Source of the DNA: Udaeobacter sp963725505
Lineage (GTDB): Bacteria; Verrucomicrobiota; Verrucomicrobiia; Chthoniobacterales; UBA10450
DNA length: 64,000 bases
Assembly: GCA_963725505.1 (NCBI GenBank)
Contig: CAVRYN010000006.1
Location: forward strand, 124,001 to 188,000
Reading direction: 5' to 3'
The notes beneath the pieces were generated by a model that saw only the letters and a program-made list of their open reading frames with translations, did no database searches and had not been told where the DNA came from. Shown here one piece after another: positions 1 to 7,108 of the stretch. Each line of letters opens with the position of its first letter. Positions within the stretch are counted from its first letter, which is position 1. The translations under genes and the position numbers were made by a program.

Positions 1-831
1 CCAATTGTCATTACAAACACGCACAGCGTTGGCGTAGCGCGCGACGCGGTCATTGCATGGCTAGTTAAGCAGGGGACCGGCAGCCAGACTTTGTGGAGCC
101 TGCCAGTCGTTGCCGAAACGTGGGACGGCTGGCTGAATGACATCAACGGCTTTCACGTCAAGCAGGAAGATGTCTGGCACGCGCTCGATACCGCGCATGG
201 CGGCGCCATCGAAGAGGGCAGCGTCGGCGGCGGCACTGGCATGATCTGCTACGAGTTCAAAGGCGGAAACGGTACCGCCTCGCGTGTCGTTTCTGTAGCT
301 GTAGCCGGGGGCGGCGACCCCGGCAGCCAGGAAGCATCCCGCGCATACACAGTCGGCGTATTTTTGCAGGCGAACTTCGGTCGCCGGCCGCAGCTGATGA
401 TCGCGGGCATACCGGTTGGCAAAGAAATTCCCGGCGAAGTTTACAAAAAAGAAAACGGCTCCTGTATCGCTGTGGTCGCTACGGATGCGCCGCTGTTGCC
501 GAATCAATTGAAGCGGCTCGCGCGCCGCGTGGCGCTTGGTCTCGCGCGGACGGGAACGATTTCGGGAAATACCTCTGGGGATTTGTTCATCGCATTTTCA
601 ATCGCAAATCCAAACGTCGCCAGTCCAGATCAAATCACGCATGATGTGCAAACAATTCCCAATGATCTGATGGACCCGCTTTTCGCTGGCGTTGTCCAGG
701 CTACAGAAGAAGCAGTCGTAAATGCTCTGATCGACAACCGCTCCATGACCGGCCGCGACAATCATCGCGTCGAAGCGCTGCCGCACGATCGTCTAAGTCG
801 GCTGCTCAAACAATATAATCGGCGCCAGTAA
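1..831 (+). CDS. P1 family (DmpA/BapA-like) peptidase, 5' end outside window
   Basis: C-terminal about 276 residues of a P1-family (MEROPS S58) aminopeptidase/amidase, an Ntn-hydrolase-type enzyme that self-cleaves into two chains. The frame is open from base 1 with no start, so the gene begins upstream. Recognisable are the N-terminal THSVG stretch, the glycine-rich block GGGTGM, and KGGNGTASR, which lies where the family autoprocesses and exposes its Ser/Thr nucleophile. The C-terminal part has the usual DLFIAFS and NALIDNRSM-type segments. Family members release N-terminal D- or beta-amino acids from peptides; the substrate here cannot be told. A hairpin follows the stop, so it probably ends its transcript. 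Family assignment is firm, substrate is not. Confidence 0.85.
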   Translation, partial: PIVITNTHSVGVARDAVIAWLVKQGTGSQTLWSLPVVAETWDGWLNDINGFHVKQEDVWHALDTAHGGAIEEGSVGGGTGMICYEFKGGNGTASRVVSVAVAGGGDPGSQEASRAYTVGVFLQANFGRRPQLMIAGIPVGKEIPGEVYKKENGSCIAVVATDAPLLPNQLKRLARRVALGLARTGTISGNTSGDLFIAFSIANPNVASPDQITHDVQTIPNDLMDPLFAGVVQATEEAVVNALIDNRSMTGRDNHRVEALPHDRLSRLLKQYNRRQ

Positions 832-837
832 CGGCGC

Positions 838-862
838 GAAGCTGCACAGCAGCTGCTTCTCT
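838..862 (+). terminator. Hairpin after the P1 peptidase gene
   Basis: A perfect 6-bp inverted repeat, AGCTGC and GCAGCT, separated by ACA (840-854) and followed by a pyrimidine-rich CTTCTCTT, lies just past the stop codon. It could be an intrinsic terminator. The run of T is poor, so this is tentative. Confidence 0.35.
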
Positions 863-978
863 TACAAAAGAGCGAGAACGGCGTCTAGCTTAGGCGCGCG
901 GGAACCGCGTTGGCAATCTTCGAAACTTGCCAAGCATCCTTTCCCTGGCGAATAGTTTTGGGTTCGAGGATTTGCCCG

Positions 979-1962
979 ATGAGTGCTGACGCGATTCGAA
1001 TAGAACGTCCGACGACCAATTCAAAGCTGTTCGCGCATACGCGCTGGGATACTGTCCCGGCTGCAGCGGGGCTTTTTTGTTTCGCGTATTTCCTGGGACT
1101 CTACTTCCTTTTTCCGCACGCTCCGCTGTGGGTGATGCTGATTCTCGGGTTTGTTTACTCGCTGATGGTCAACGCGAACATCAACGGGGTGGGGCACAAT
1201 TTCATTCATAACCCGTTCTTCCGTTCCAATTTTCTGAATCGAATGTTTGGAGTTACGCAATCGGTTGGGTGCTGTTTCTCACAGACGATGTACGACGCCG
1301 TGCACATGCAGCATCACAAGGGAAACTCGGATCGACAGGATGAGCACGGTGACACGATCGATTGGTTATCGATCTACCGGCATGGTCATGATGGCGAGAC
1401 GGAAAACCCCTGGCGCTACGTGTTCTTGAGTTTCTTCCGCGACGACGTGGGCGCGATTCGCGGGGAACTGCAGAAGCGCAAGAACGGCGATCTTCTCTGG
1501 GGCAACATTGAGCTAACGGCATTCGCTACCACGCTTTTGGTGATGGCAATTATTGTCCCGACGAGTCCGATTCACTTTATCAACTGGCGGTTCATGCTGT
1601 TTTTTCTGCCGTTTTGGTATCTCGGGCACTGCTTCAGTTATTTGAACGGCTATTACCGTCATTACGGGGCGAACCCCGATAAGCCGATTGCCTGGGGCGT
1701 GAGCAGCTACGGAAAGATTTACAACTGGCTGTTTTTCTACAATGGCTATCACGCCGAGCATCATTTCCGTCCGAAAGTGCATTGGACGAAGATGGAAAAG
1801 TTTCGGCAAAGCATTGCCGATTTGCAGAAACAGGAAGGCGTCCGCACAATCAAGCGCGCGCATATGCTCGGGTTCCTTGATCCCGATTTGCCGAAACGCG
1901 GGCAGCACAGCGCGCACGTGGAAGCCGCGGAGCCATCTACTTCTTTATCGCAGTCATCCTGA
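979..1962 (+). CDS. Fatty acid desaturase, membrane di-iron type
   Basis: Integral-membrane desaturase of about 327 residues that would introduce a double bond into an acyl chain using a di-iron centre. The three histidine boxes are all present: HNFIH near residues 73-77, HMQHH near 109-113 and HAEHH near 258-262. Hydrophobic segments lie around 35-60, 175-210 and 225. The ATG at 979 is preferred because GAGGA lies 8 bases upstream; a TTG at 910 would add 23 unlikely residues. The C-terminal dozen residues run into the repeat that starts at 1953, so the natural end may have been altered by it. Substrate (fatty acid, sphingolipid or carotenoid-like) is undetermined. Confidence 0.85.
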   Translation: MSADAIRIERPTTNSKLFAHTRWDTVPAAAGLFCFAYFLGLYFLFPHAPLWVMLILGFVYSLMVNANINGVGHNFIHNPFFRSNFLNRMFGVTQSVGCCFSQTMYDAVHMQHHKGNSDRQDEHGDTIDWLSIYRHGHDGETENPWRYVFLSFFRDDVGAIRGELQKRKNGDLLWGNIELTAFATTLLVMAIIVPTSPIHFINWRFMLFFLPFWYLGHCFSYLNGYYRHYGANPDKPIAWGVSSYGKIYNWLFFYNGYHAEHHFRPKVHWTKMEKFRQSIADLQKQEGVRTIKRAHMLGFLDPDLPKRGQHSAHVEAAEPSTSLSQSS

Positions 1963-2066
1963 GCGAAGCGAAGGACCTCCCACTGGGTGATGGAGTACGC
2001 AGATTTCGCTCGGCATCGCTTCCTTCGAGAGCGAGGTCCCTCGCCGTCTGCGCGGCTCGGGATGAC
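1953..2066. repeat. Intergenic palindromic repeat, family A (copy 1)
   Basis: Begins GTCATCCTGAGCGAAGCG and ends with GGCTCGGGATGAC, so its ends are imperfect inverted repeats. A related copy lies at 4626-4738. This type (its translation contains HPERSEG) is widespread between genes in environmental bacterial genomes. It overlaps the last codons of the desaturase. Confidence 0.75.
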
Positions 2067-2072
2067 CCGCAG

Positions 2073-2360
2073 TTAATTCGCAGCAAAGCTCGCGCGCAGC
2101 TTTTCTTTCTTCGCTTCGCACTCTTCGTGTAATCGCCGGATCTCTGACACAAGCTGCTTGTCCAGCGATTCTAGTTCTTCGAACTTGCCCGCGACCTGCG
2201 CTTTGCGAATCTGATCTTTGAGGAAAAGTTCTTTCTCGGCGATTTTCGCTCGGCACACGGAATCCACTTCCGCGATTTCCTTCTTCTGGTCTTCAGTGAG
2301 CGCGACCGACGGCGAGCTCTTTTCGAGCCGTTCCATCGCGAGTTCGTAAGCGGATTTCAT
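2073..2360 (-). CDS. Small charged coiled-coil hypothetical protein
   Basis: 95 residues, almost wholly predicted helix, rich in Glu, Lys and Arg, with heptad-like stretches such as KAQVAGKFEELESLDKQL, so probably a soluble coiled coil. No domain recognised. The ATG at 2360 is chosen because AGGAGGT lies 11 bases upstream on this strand; longer starts add nothing protein-like. Divergent from the HAD phosphatase, from which it is separated by about 60 bases that must hold both promoters. Function unknown. Confidence 0.6.
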   Translation of the reverse strand: MKSAYELAMERLEKSSPSVALTEDQKKEIAEVDSVCRAKIAEKELFLKDQIRKAQVAGKFEELESLDKQLVSEIRRLHEECEAKKEKLRASFAAN

Positions 2361-2423
2361 TCTCGATCTGACCTCCTGAACCAATCGACGCATTGCATAT
2401 CGGAAATCAATTCTTAAATTGTC

Positions 2424-3209
2424 TTGGTGCATTCACCAATTCAACTGCTCAGCATCGATTTCGACGGCACACTTGTATCGCGCGTTAGCGAACCAGTGCT
2501 CGACGCGCAGTGCATGGAATTGATTTGCGAATTACAGAATGCCGGTGCGCTCTGGGCGATTAACACGGGTCGTTCGGTCGATCTTCTCGAATCCGGACTC
2601 ACCGATTTCGCTCTTCCCATCCGACCAGATTTCATTCTCACCACTGAGCGCGATGTTTTTCGTCCCGGGCAAAATGGAGACAAATGGCAACCGTTCGGCG
2701 ACTGGAACGAGCGCTGCGCCCGCGACCACACCGAGTTGTTTTCTTCGGCTGACTCGGTTCTCGCGGAGGTTGTGGATTTCGTAAGCCGAAAAACGAAAGC
2801 GCGTCTTATTTACGATTCCGAAGGCCTTGAGGGTCTTGCAGCGGAAGACGAGGCAGAGATGGAGCGCATCGCCGAATTTATCGAGCAAGCGCGAACGAAG
2901 CACCCGAAGTTTAATTACCAGCGGAACGGAATTTACCTTCGATTTTGTCACGCTGATTACCATAAAGGCGCAGTGCTCGCGGAGCTGGCGCGTTTAATTG
3001 AGGTCCCGCGCGAAAACATTTTCACAGCAGGCGATCATCATAACGACATTTCGATGCTGGATGGGAAAGTCGCTGGAATGCCGTCGTGCCCTGCCAACGC
3101 AATTCCCGACGTGCAAGACGCGGTGCGTAACGCAGGTGGTTACGTCGCGGAGAAAGACCACGGCGCGGGCGTGCACGAAGCGCTGCTGCACTTTACGAGA
3201 CGGCGCTGA
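2424..3209 (+). CDS. HAD superfamily hydrolase (Cof/sucrose-phosphatase-like)
   Basis: 261-residue haloacid-dehalogenase-type phosphatase. Motif I is DFDGT at residues 12-16 (nucleophile Asp12, acid/base Asp14), motif II is the Thr in NTGRS, motif III the Lys in YHKGAVL, and motif IV is AGDHHNDISML near residue 200. The capped, type IIB layout resembles Cof and sucrose-6-phosphate phosphatases, acting on small phosphorylated sugars or cofactors in the cytoplasm. Start is TTG at 2424 or GTG at 2427; no ATG fits. Divergent from the small coiled-coil gene. Substrate unknown. Confidence 0.8.
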   Translation: MVHSPIQLLSIDFDGTLVSRVSEPVLDAQCMELICELQNAGALWAINTGRSVDLLESGLTDFALPIRPDFILTTERDVFRPGQNGDKWQPFGDWNERCARDHTELFSSADSVLAEVVDFVSRKTKARLIYDSEGLEGLAAEDEAEMERIAEFIEQARTKHPKFNYQRNGIYLRFCHADYHKGAVLAELARLIEVPRENIFTAGDHHNDISMLDGKVAGMPSCPANAIPDVQDAVRNAGGYVAEKDHGAGVHEALLHFTRRR

Positions 3210-3211
3210 TC

Positions 3212-3290
3212 TGTAGCGGCGCTCTATGAGCGCCGAAACGTAACCTCAGATTTCACAGCGCAAAGACGGCGGTCATAGGCCGCCGCTACA
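3212..3290. repeat. REPIN-like element, family B (copy 1)
   Basis: Two short hairpins in opposite orientation bounded by TGTAGCGGCG and its complement CGCCGCTACA, 79 bases in all. The left hairpin is GGCGCTctatgAGCGCC. Related pieces occur at 17135 and 25234. The arrangement is that of a REPIN (REP doublet) lying between two genes. Confidence 0.7.
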
Positions 3291-3298
3291 AAATAAGC

Positions 3299-3493
3299 TT
3301 ACCAGCGCACGCTTCCGCTGGATCCGGGAGGGCCAGGAGCATAGGCGCCCTCATCGGGGATTTTCTCGCCCGCAACCGGTGCGCCGGATTGCGAGCCAGA
3401 TCGCTCGCTCACCTCCTCATCGCGTGAAACACACGCGGGGATGAGGAATGTGATCGCGAGAAACAAAACCGCCGGAATTGCAATGCGTTTCAT
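3299..3493 (-). CDS. Small lipoprotein
   Basis: 64 residues beginning MKRIAIPAVLFLA: two basic residues, a hydrophobic core and a lipobox LIPAC, so likely lipid-anchored after cleavage by signal peptidase II. The mature part is short, hydrophilic and rich in Gly, Pro and Ser, without a recognisable domain. The ATG at 3493 gives a proper signal sequence; a longer frame upstream overlaps rlmN and is not credible. Divergent from rlmN. Function unknown. Confidence 0.55.
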   Translation of the reverse strand: MKRIAIPAVLFLAITFLIPACVSRDEEVSERSGSQSGAPVAGEKIPDEGAYAPGPPGSSGSVRW

Positions 3494-3557
3494 CACAGCA
3501 GGCGAACGTAACCTGCACCCCGTTTGATGCAAGCTCTGCCGTCCGGTAAGCTTTCTC

Positions 3558-4772
3558 GTGACGGTGACGGGAAACATCGAGATCAAATCGCTCCTGTTTG
3601 ATGAGCTTCAAACGAAGCTTCAGGCCCTGGCCCAGCCTTCTTATCGTGCCAGGCAAATTATGGATTGGCTTTACAAAAAGCGTGCCGGCGCATTTGAGGA
3701 GATGAGCGATCTGCCACGGGCGTTGCGAGCGCAGCTCGCTGAGAATTTTCCCATCGGCAAGCTCGGCGTCGTCCGCGTTCTTGGATCGGGTGACACGACT
3801 CGGAAATTTCTTTTCCGTCTAGGCGACGGGAACTTGATCGAGTCAGTCCTGATTCCGGCGTCGACCGCGCTGTATGGACAAAAATCGGATCGCCGGACAG
3901 CGTGCGTTTCGACGCAGGTTGGTTGCGCCTACGGCTGCAAGTTTTGCGCGAGCGGTCTGGACGGATTTTCTCGGAATCTGCGCGCGAACGAAATCGTTGA
4001 TCAAATCATCGCCATCGAGCGTGCGAGCGGCGAAAAGATCGACAACATCGTCTTCATGGGGATGGGCGAACCGCTGGCAAACCTGGCCAATGTGATGCGT
4101 GCGATTCGAATTCTTAACGCCCCGTGGGGCCTCGGCATCGGCGCCCGCCACATCACCGTCTCAACCAGTGGTCTCGCGCCGCAGATTAGAAAGCTCGCCG
4201 ACGAACCGCTCCAAATTCGCCTGGCGATTTCGTTGCACGGCGCGACAGACGAAGTGCGCAATCAAATCATGCCGATCAATCGCCGGTACAACCTCGAGGC
4301 GTTATTCTCGGCTTGCGATTACTATGTGGAGCGAAAGAAACAGCGGCTGACCTTCGAGTATATTCTGATCGCCGACGTCAATGATACCGATGAGCAGGCG
4401 CATCTCCTCGCGCGCCACGCACACCGGCTCTCAGCAAAAGTTAATTTGATTCCCTACAATACGGTTCAGGGTTTGCCGTGGTCGCGGCCGTCGCAGAATC
4501 GCCAGGAAAAATTTCTGTCGATTCTGCACAGGCACGGAATTCCGACTACGCTTCGTCGGGAGAAAGGCGGCGATATCGACGCGGCATGCGGCCAGCTGCG
4601 ATTACAAACGAAGCGCAGCAGCGGAGTCATCCCGAGCGAAGCCCAGCGGAGTCGAGGGATCCCGTGGCGCTGCCCTCGAGGTAGTTCAACGGGATTCTTC
4701 GACTGCGTTCCGCTGCGCTCCACTCCGCTCAGAATGACACGCAGGAATATTTTGCACAATAAGCGAAGCTGA
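3558..4772 (+). CDS. rlmN: 23S rRNA (adenine2503-C2)/tRNA methyltransferase RlmN
   Basis: Radical-SAM methyltransferase that puts a methyl on C2 of A2503 in 23S rRNA and of A37 in some tRNAs. The cluster-binding CAYGCKFC (Cys123, 127, 130) is present, with the catalytic cysteine pair at Cys116 (RTACVSTQ) and Cys344 (DAACGQL), and the SAM-site GMGEPLAN. The N-terminal RNA-binding accessory domain (SYRARQIMDWLY) is intact. Start is GTG at 3558. The body ends near residue 352; the last about 50 residues are translated from the family A repeat at 4626-4738 and look like junk extension. It remains to be seen whether the enzyme tolerates this tail or a stop codon was lost. Confidence 0.93.
   Translation: MTVTGNIEIKSLLFDELQTKLQALAQPSYRARQIMDWLYKKRAGAFEEMSDLPRALRAQLAENFPIGKLGVVRVLGSGDTTRKFLFRLGDGNLIESVLIPASTALYGQKSDRRTACVSTQVGCAYGCKFCASGLDGFSRNLRANEIVDQIIAIERASGEKIDNIVFMGMGEPLANLANVMRAIRILNAPWGLGIGARHITVSTSGLAPQIRKLADEPLQIRLAISLHGATDEVRNQIMPINRRYNLEALFSACDYYVERKKQRLTFEYILIADVNDTDEQAHLLARHAHRLSAKVNLIPYNTVQGLPWSRPSQNRQEKFLSILHRHGIPTTLRREKGGDIDAACGQLRLQTKRSSGVIPSEAQRSRGIPWRCPRGSSTGFFDCVPLRSTPLRMTRRNILHNKRS
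4626..4738. repeat. Intergenic palindromic repeat, family A (copy 2)
   Basis: Starts GTCATCCCGAGCGAAGC and ends CGCTCAGAATGAC, with an internal GATTCTTCGACTGCG segment. Related to 1953-2066. It forms the 3' end of the rlmN reading frame. Confidence 0.75.
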
Positions 4773-4787
4773 CGTTTAGTCAAAAAT

Positions 4788-5456
4788 ATGGCAGGTTACG
4801 AGGGCGGGTCCGAGCGCATGTGGGACGAGTACGACTGGGAACGTTTTCTCCAGGAACAGGATCAAAAAACCGAGAAGTACATGCAGCTGGTGGAGACCTA
4901 TCTCGATGATCCACAACGGGACGAAATCATCGCCCGCGAAATGGGCTGGACCCAATTGCTGGAAGCGAAAGATTGGAGCGCGGAAGTCGATGCGCTCTTT
5001 GATGAAGATGTGCAGGAAGATGATGATTTCGAGCGGGAGGATGTGACCAGGTCAGTCGAGGCGTTTGAGGAGCACGGTCTGTATCAAGCAGCCTTTGCTC
5101 TCACCATTTGGATCGACGAACTCTTCGATCAAAAGGCATCACTGCAAAACGAGCCGGCCGCGATAAAATTGGCTACGCATTCTGCATTGGCCAGTGCGAA
5201 GCTGGCGGCCGCGCTGAGCGGCGACGATGTCGATGAAATTGGGATGACGATTGCCTACTTAAAGAGAGCGCTGAAGGCGATCACGATTTCCATGAATGCA
5301 GCGGCGCAGCTCTTATCAGAAAAGCTGATTACCCGCACGCAGTATTCGGTGCTGCAGCAGCGACTCTTTCAAGTGCGGGACGGCATCATTACCCTGATGG
5401 GCGAATACCGCGCTGAGTGGCGTCGCCGGTTCGGTTCCGAAGGTTATTGCCGTTGA
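4788..5456 (+). CDS. Conserved hypothetical protein, acidic helical
   Basis: 222 residues, very acidic N-terminal half (DEDVQEDDDFERED) and a helical C-terminal half with alternating Ala/Leu (residues 125-190). No catalytic motif or membrane segment seen. It precedes the ECF sigma gene by 28 bases on the same strand and may share its transcript, but nothing in the sequence ties it to sigma function. Function unknown. Confidence 0.6.
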   Translation: MAGYEGGSERMWDEYDWERFLQEQDQKTEKYMQLVETYLDDPQRDEIIAREMGWTQLLEAKDWSAEVDALFDEDVQEDDDFEREDVTRSVEAFEEHGLYQAAFALTIWIDELFDQKASLQNEPAAIKLATHSALASAKLAAALSGDDVDEIGMTIAYLKRALKAITISMNAAAQLLSEKLITRTQYSVLQQRLFQVRDGIITLMGEYRAEWRRRFGSEGYCR

Positions 5457-5484
5457 ATGAAATAAGGGCGGGTTCCGTCCAATC

Positions 5485-6096
5485 ATGCAAACGGAAGCGA
5501 CTCTGGCTCACGCCGATGTATCGGAATTGGACTTGGTGAGACGATGCCAGGCCGGTGACACCGAAGCCTTCGACGAGTTGGTAACCCGCTACCGAACCCG
5601 AGTATTCAGCATGATTTACAACATGGTGCACAGCGAGCAGGACGCCTGGGACCTGGCCCAGGACAGCTTTCTCAAAGCTTGGAAGTCGATCAAACGCTTT
5701 CGCGGGCGCTCGTCGTTTTACACGTGGATTTATCGGATCGTCATGAACGTGACGATCGATTGGCTGCGCAAAAAGCATGTCAAAGGCGCAGGCACCGAGT
5801 TCGATGACGCAATACAGTTAAGAGAAGTTGATCCAGCATCCAAAACCGTTCCTAAAACGGAAGCGTTGCCCTACGAGACAATGGAGCGAGGCGAGATCCG
5901 CGTCCGGATCGATCAGGCAATTGCTCAACTCTCGCCCGAACAGCGCGCCGTCATTTTGATGAAAGAGATCGAAGGCATGCAATATCACGAAATTGCAGAA
6001 GCGCTGGGATGCTCCATCGGCACGGTCATGTCGCGCCTGTTTTATGCGCGCAAGAAATTGCAAACTTTGTTGAGGGACGTTTATGAAAACATTTGA
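5485..6096 (+). CDS. RNA polymerase sigma factor, ECF family
   Basis: 203-residue sigma-70 of the extracytoplasmic-function type. Region 2 covers about residues 15-95 (DLAQDSFLKAWKSI, FYTWIYRIVMNVTIDWLR) and region 4 about 145-200 (LSPEQRAVILMKEIEGM, HEIAEALGCSIGTVMSRL). It directs RNA polymerase to a small stress regulon. The stop lies inside the start of the next gene (14-base overlap), which encodes its membrane anti-sigma factor, so the pair is translationally coupled and probably autoregulated, as is usual for ECF modules. Confidence 0.92.
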   Translation: MQTEATLAHADVSELDLVRRCQAGDTEAFDELVTRYRTRVFSMIYNMVHSEQDAWDLAQDSFLKAWKSIKRFRGRSSFYTWIYRIVMNVTIDWLRKKHVKGAGTEFDDAIQLREVDPASKTVPKTEALPYETMERGEIRVRIDQAIAQLSPEQRAVILMKEIEGMQYHEIAEALGCSIGTVMSRLFYARKKLQTLLRDVYENI

Positions 6097-6601
6097 GGAA
6101 AAATGGACAGCATGGGTGGACGGGCAGCTCAGCGGGCGAGAACTATCCGAATTCGAGGCCTCGCTGCCGGACAAAGCTGCCGCTGAAGCTGAAAAAGCGG
6201 GCGCGCTAAAACTTGGCGAACTTTTGAAGCGAGAGCTAAGCGCCCGGACACTGACGAACGAAGAGTTTTTTAGTCATCAACTCCGCGAAAGCGTCGCCCG
6301 CCTTCGCGAGACTCCGGCGGGGCAGGCGCGCGAGACAAGATCGATATGGTGGACAATTCCTCGCCTGTTGTGGACAGGCGGTGCGTCGCTCGCAGTGTTT
6401 TTGGTTTTTACCGTTCTCGTAATGCACGAGAAAAATCCGGCTGAGGAGTCGCAATACCTTACCCAAATTCTAAACGCCCGCGTTGATCCCGTCGTCAGCC
6501 CAAATGCGACTGTCTCGATCTTCGAGGTAAAACAAGACCGTGTAACGGTCCTTTGGACAGAGGGATTGCAAAGTTTGCCGTCCGACTACGCAGCCAAATA
6601 G
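6083..6601 (+). CDS. Membrane anti-sigma factor
   Basis: 172 residues with a cytoplasmic N-terminal part of about 85 residues, which starts with a WTAWVDGQLSG motif typical of anti-sigma domains, and one transmembrane helix near residues 93-112 (WTGGASLAVFLVFTVLVM). The C-terminal part of about 55 residues would lie in the periplasm. No zinc-binding HxxxCxxC is seen, so it is not a ZAS-type protein. The reading frame overlaps the sigma gene by 14 bases. Role inferred from architecture and position: it holds the sigma factor at the membrane until an envelope signal releases it. Confidence 0.75.
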   Translation: MKTFEEKWTAWVDGQLSGRELSEFEASLPDKAAAEAEKAGALKLGELLKRELSARTLTNEEFFSHQLRESVARLRETPAGQARETRSIWWTIPRLLWTGGASLAVFLVFTVLVMHEKNPAEESQYLTQILNARVDPVVSPNATVSIFEVKQDRVTVLWTEGLQSLPSDYAAK

Positions 6602-6607
6602 TCGCTC

Positions 6608-7051
6608 ATGGGTCGCTCGCCGGTGTTCTTAATCTCTTTTATCGCGCTCACGATGGGCGCGATGCCCGGCCTGCGGGCAGCTGAGACGGTCTGGAGCGGA
6701 CTTGTCATCGCGGAGAACGTCGCCCAGCCAAAACCGATTCCACCGGAATTGACTCGGATCGAGGGGTTACTAAAAAAATTTTTCGGCTACAACCAATTCC
6801 AAGTAATCGGCCAGTCGCAAAAGACACTCAAGACCGGCCAGGAAGACTGGCTCGCAACGAGCAAGTTCTTCGGGCTGCATGTTGATGCGCGCGGCGAGAC
6901 GGAGGCCGGTTACGTTTTGAACCTGAAACTTTACAAGGAGAAAGAGCTCTTGCTTGAGACCGACACCAAGCTGAGCAAACGCAGCCCCTTGGTTATCAAA
7001 GGCCCGCAAGTCGGCGGCGGACAATTGCTTCTGGTTTTGGTTGTGCAGTAA
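6608..7051 (+). CDS. Exported hypothetical protein of the sigma/anti-sigma operon
   Basis: 147 residues with an N-terminal signal peptide (hydrophobic VFLISFIALTMGAMPG, cleavage after LRA-A) and a compact beta-rich mature domain with no recognised family. It follows the anti-sigma gene by 6 bases and almost certainly belongs to the same operon, so it could be a periplasmic partner or a target of the ECF sigma factor. Start ATG at 6608. Confidence 0.6.
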   Translation: MGRSPVFLISFIALTMGAMPGLRAAETVWSGLVIAENVAQPKPIPPELTRIEGLLKKFFGYNQFQVIGQSQKTLKTGQEDWLATSKFFGLHVDARGETEAGYVLNLKLYKEKELLLETDTKLSKRSPLVIKGPQVGGGQLLLVLVVQ

Positions 7052-7108
7052 ACGCAGGGAGCGACCACCGGACGCACCGTCACCTGCCATGTGTTGACGC
7101 GAATAGTC

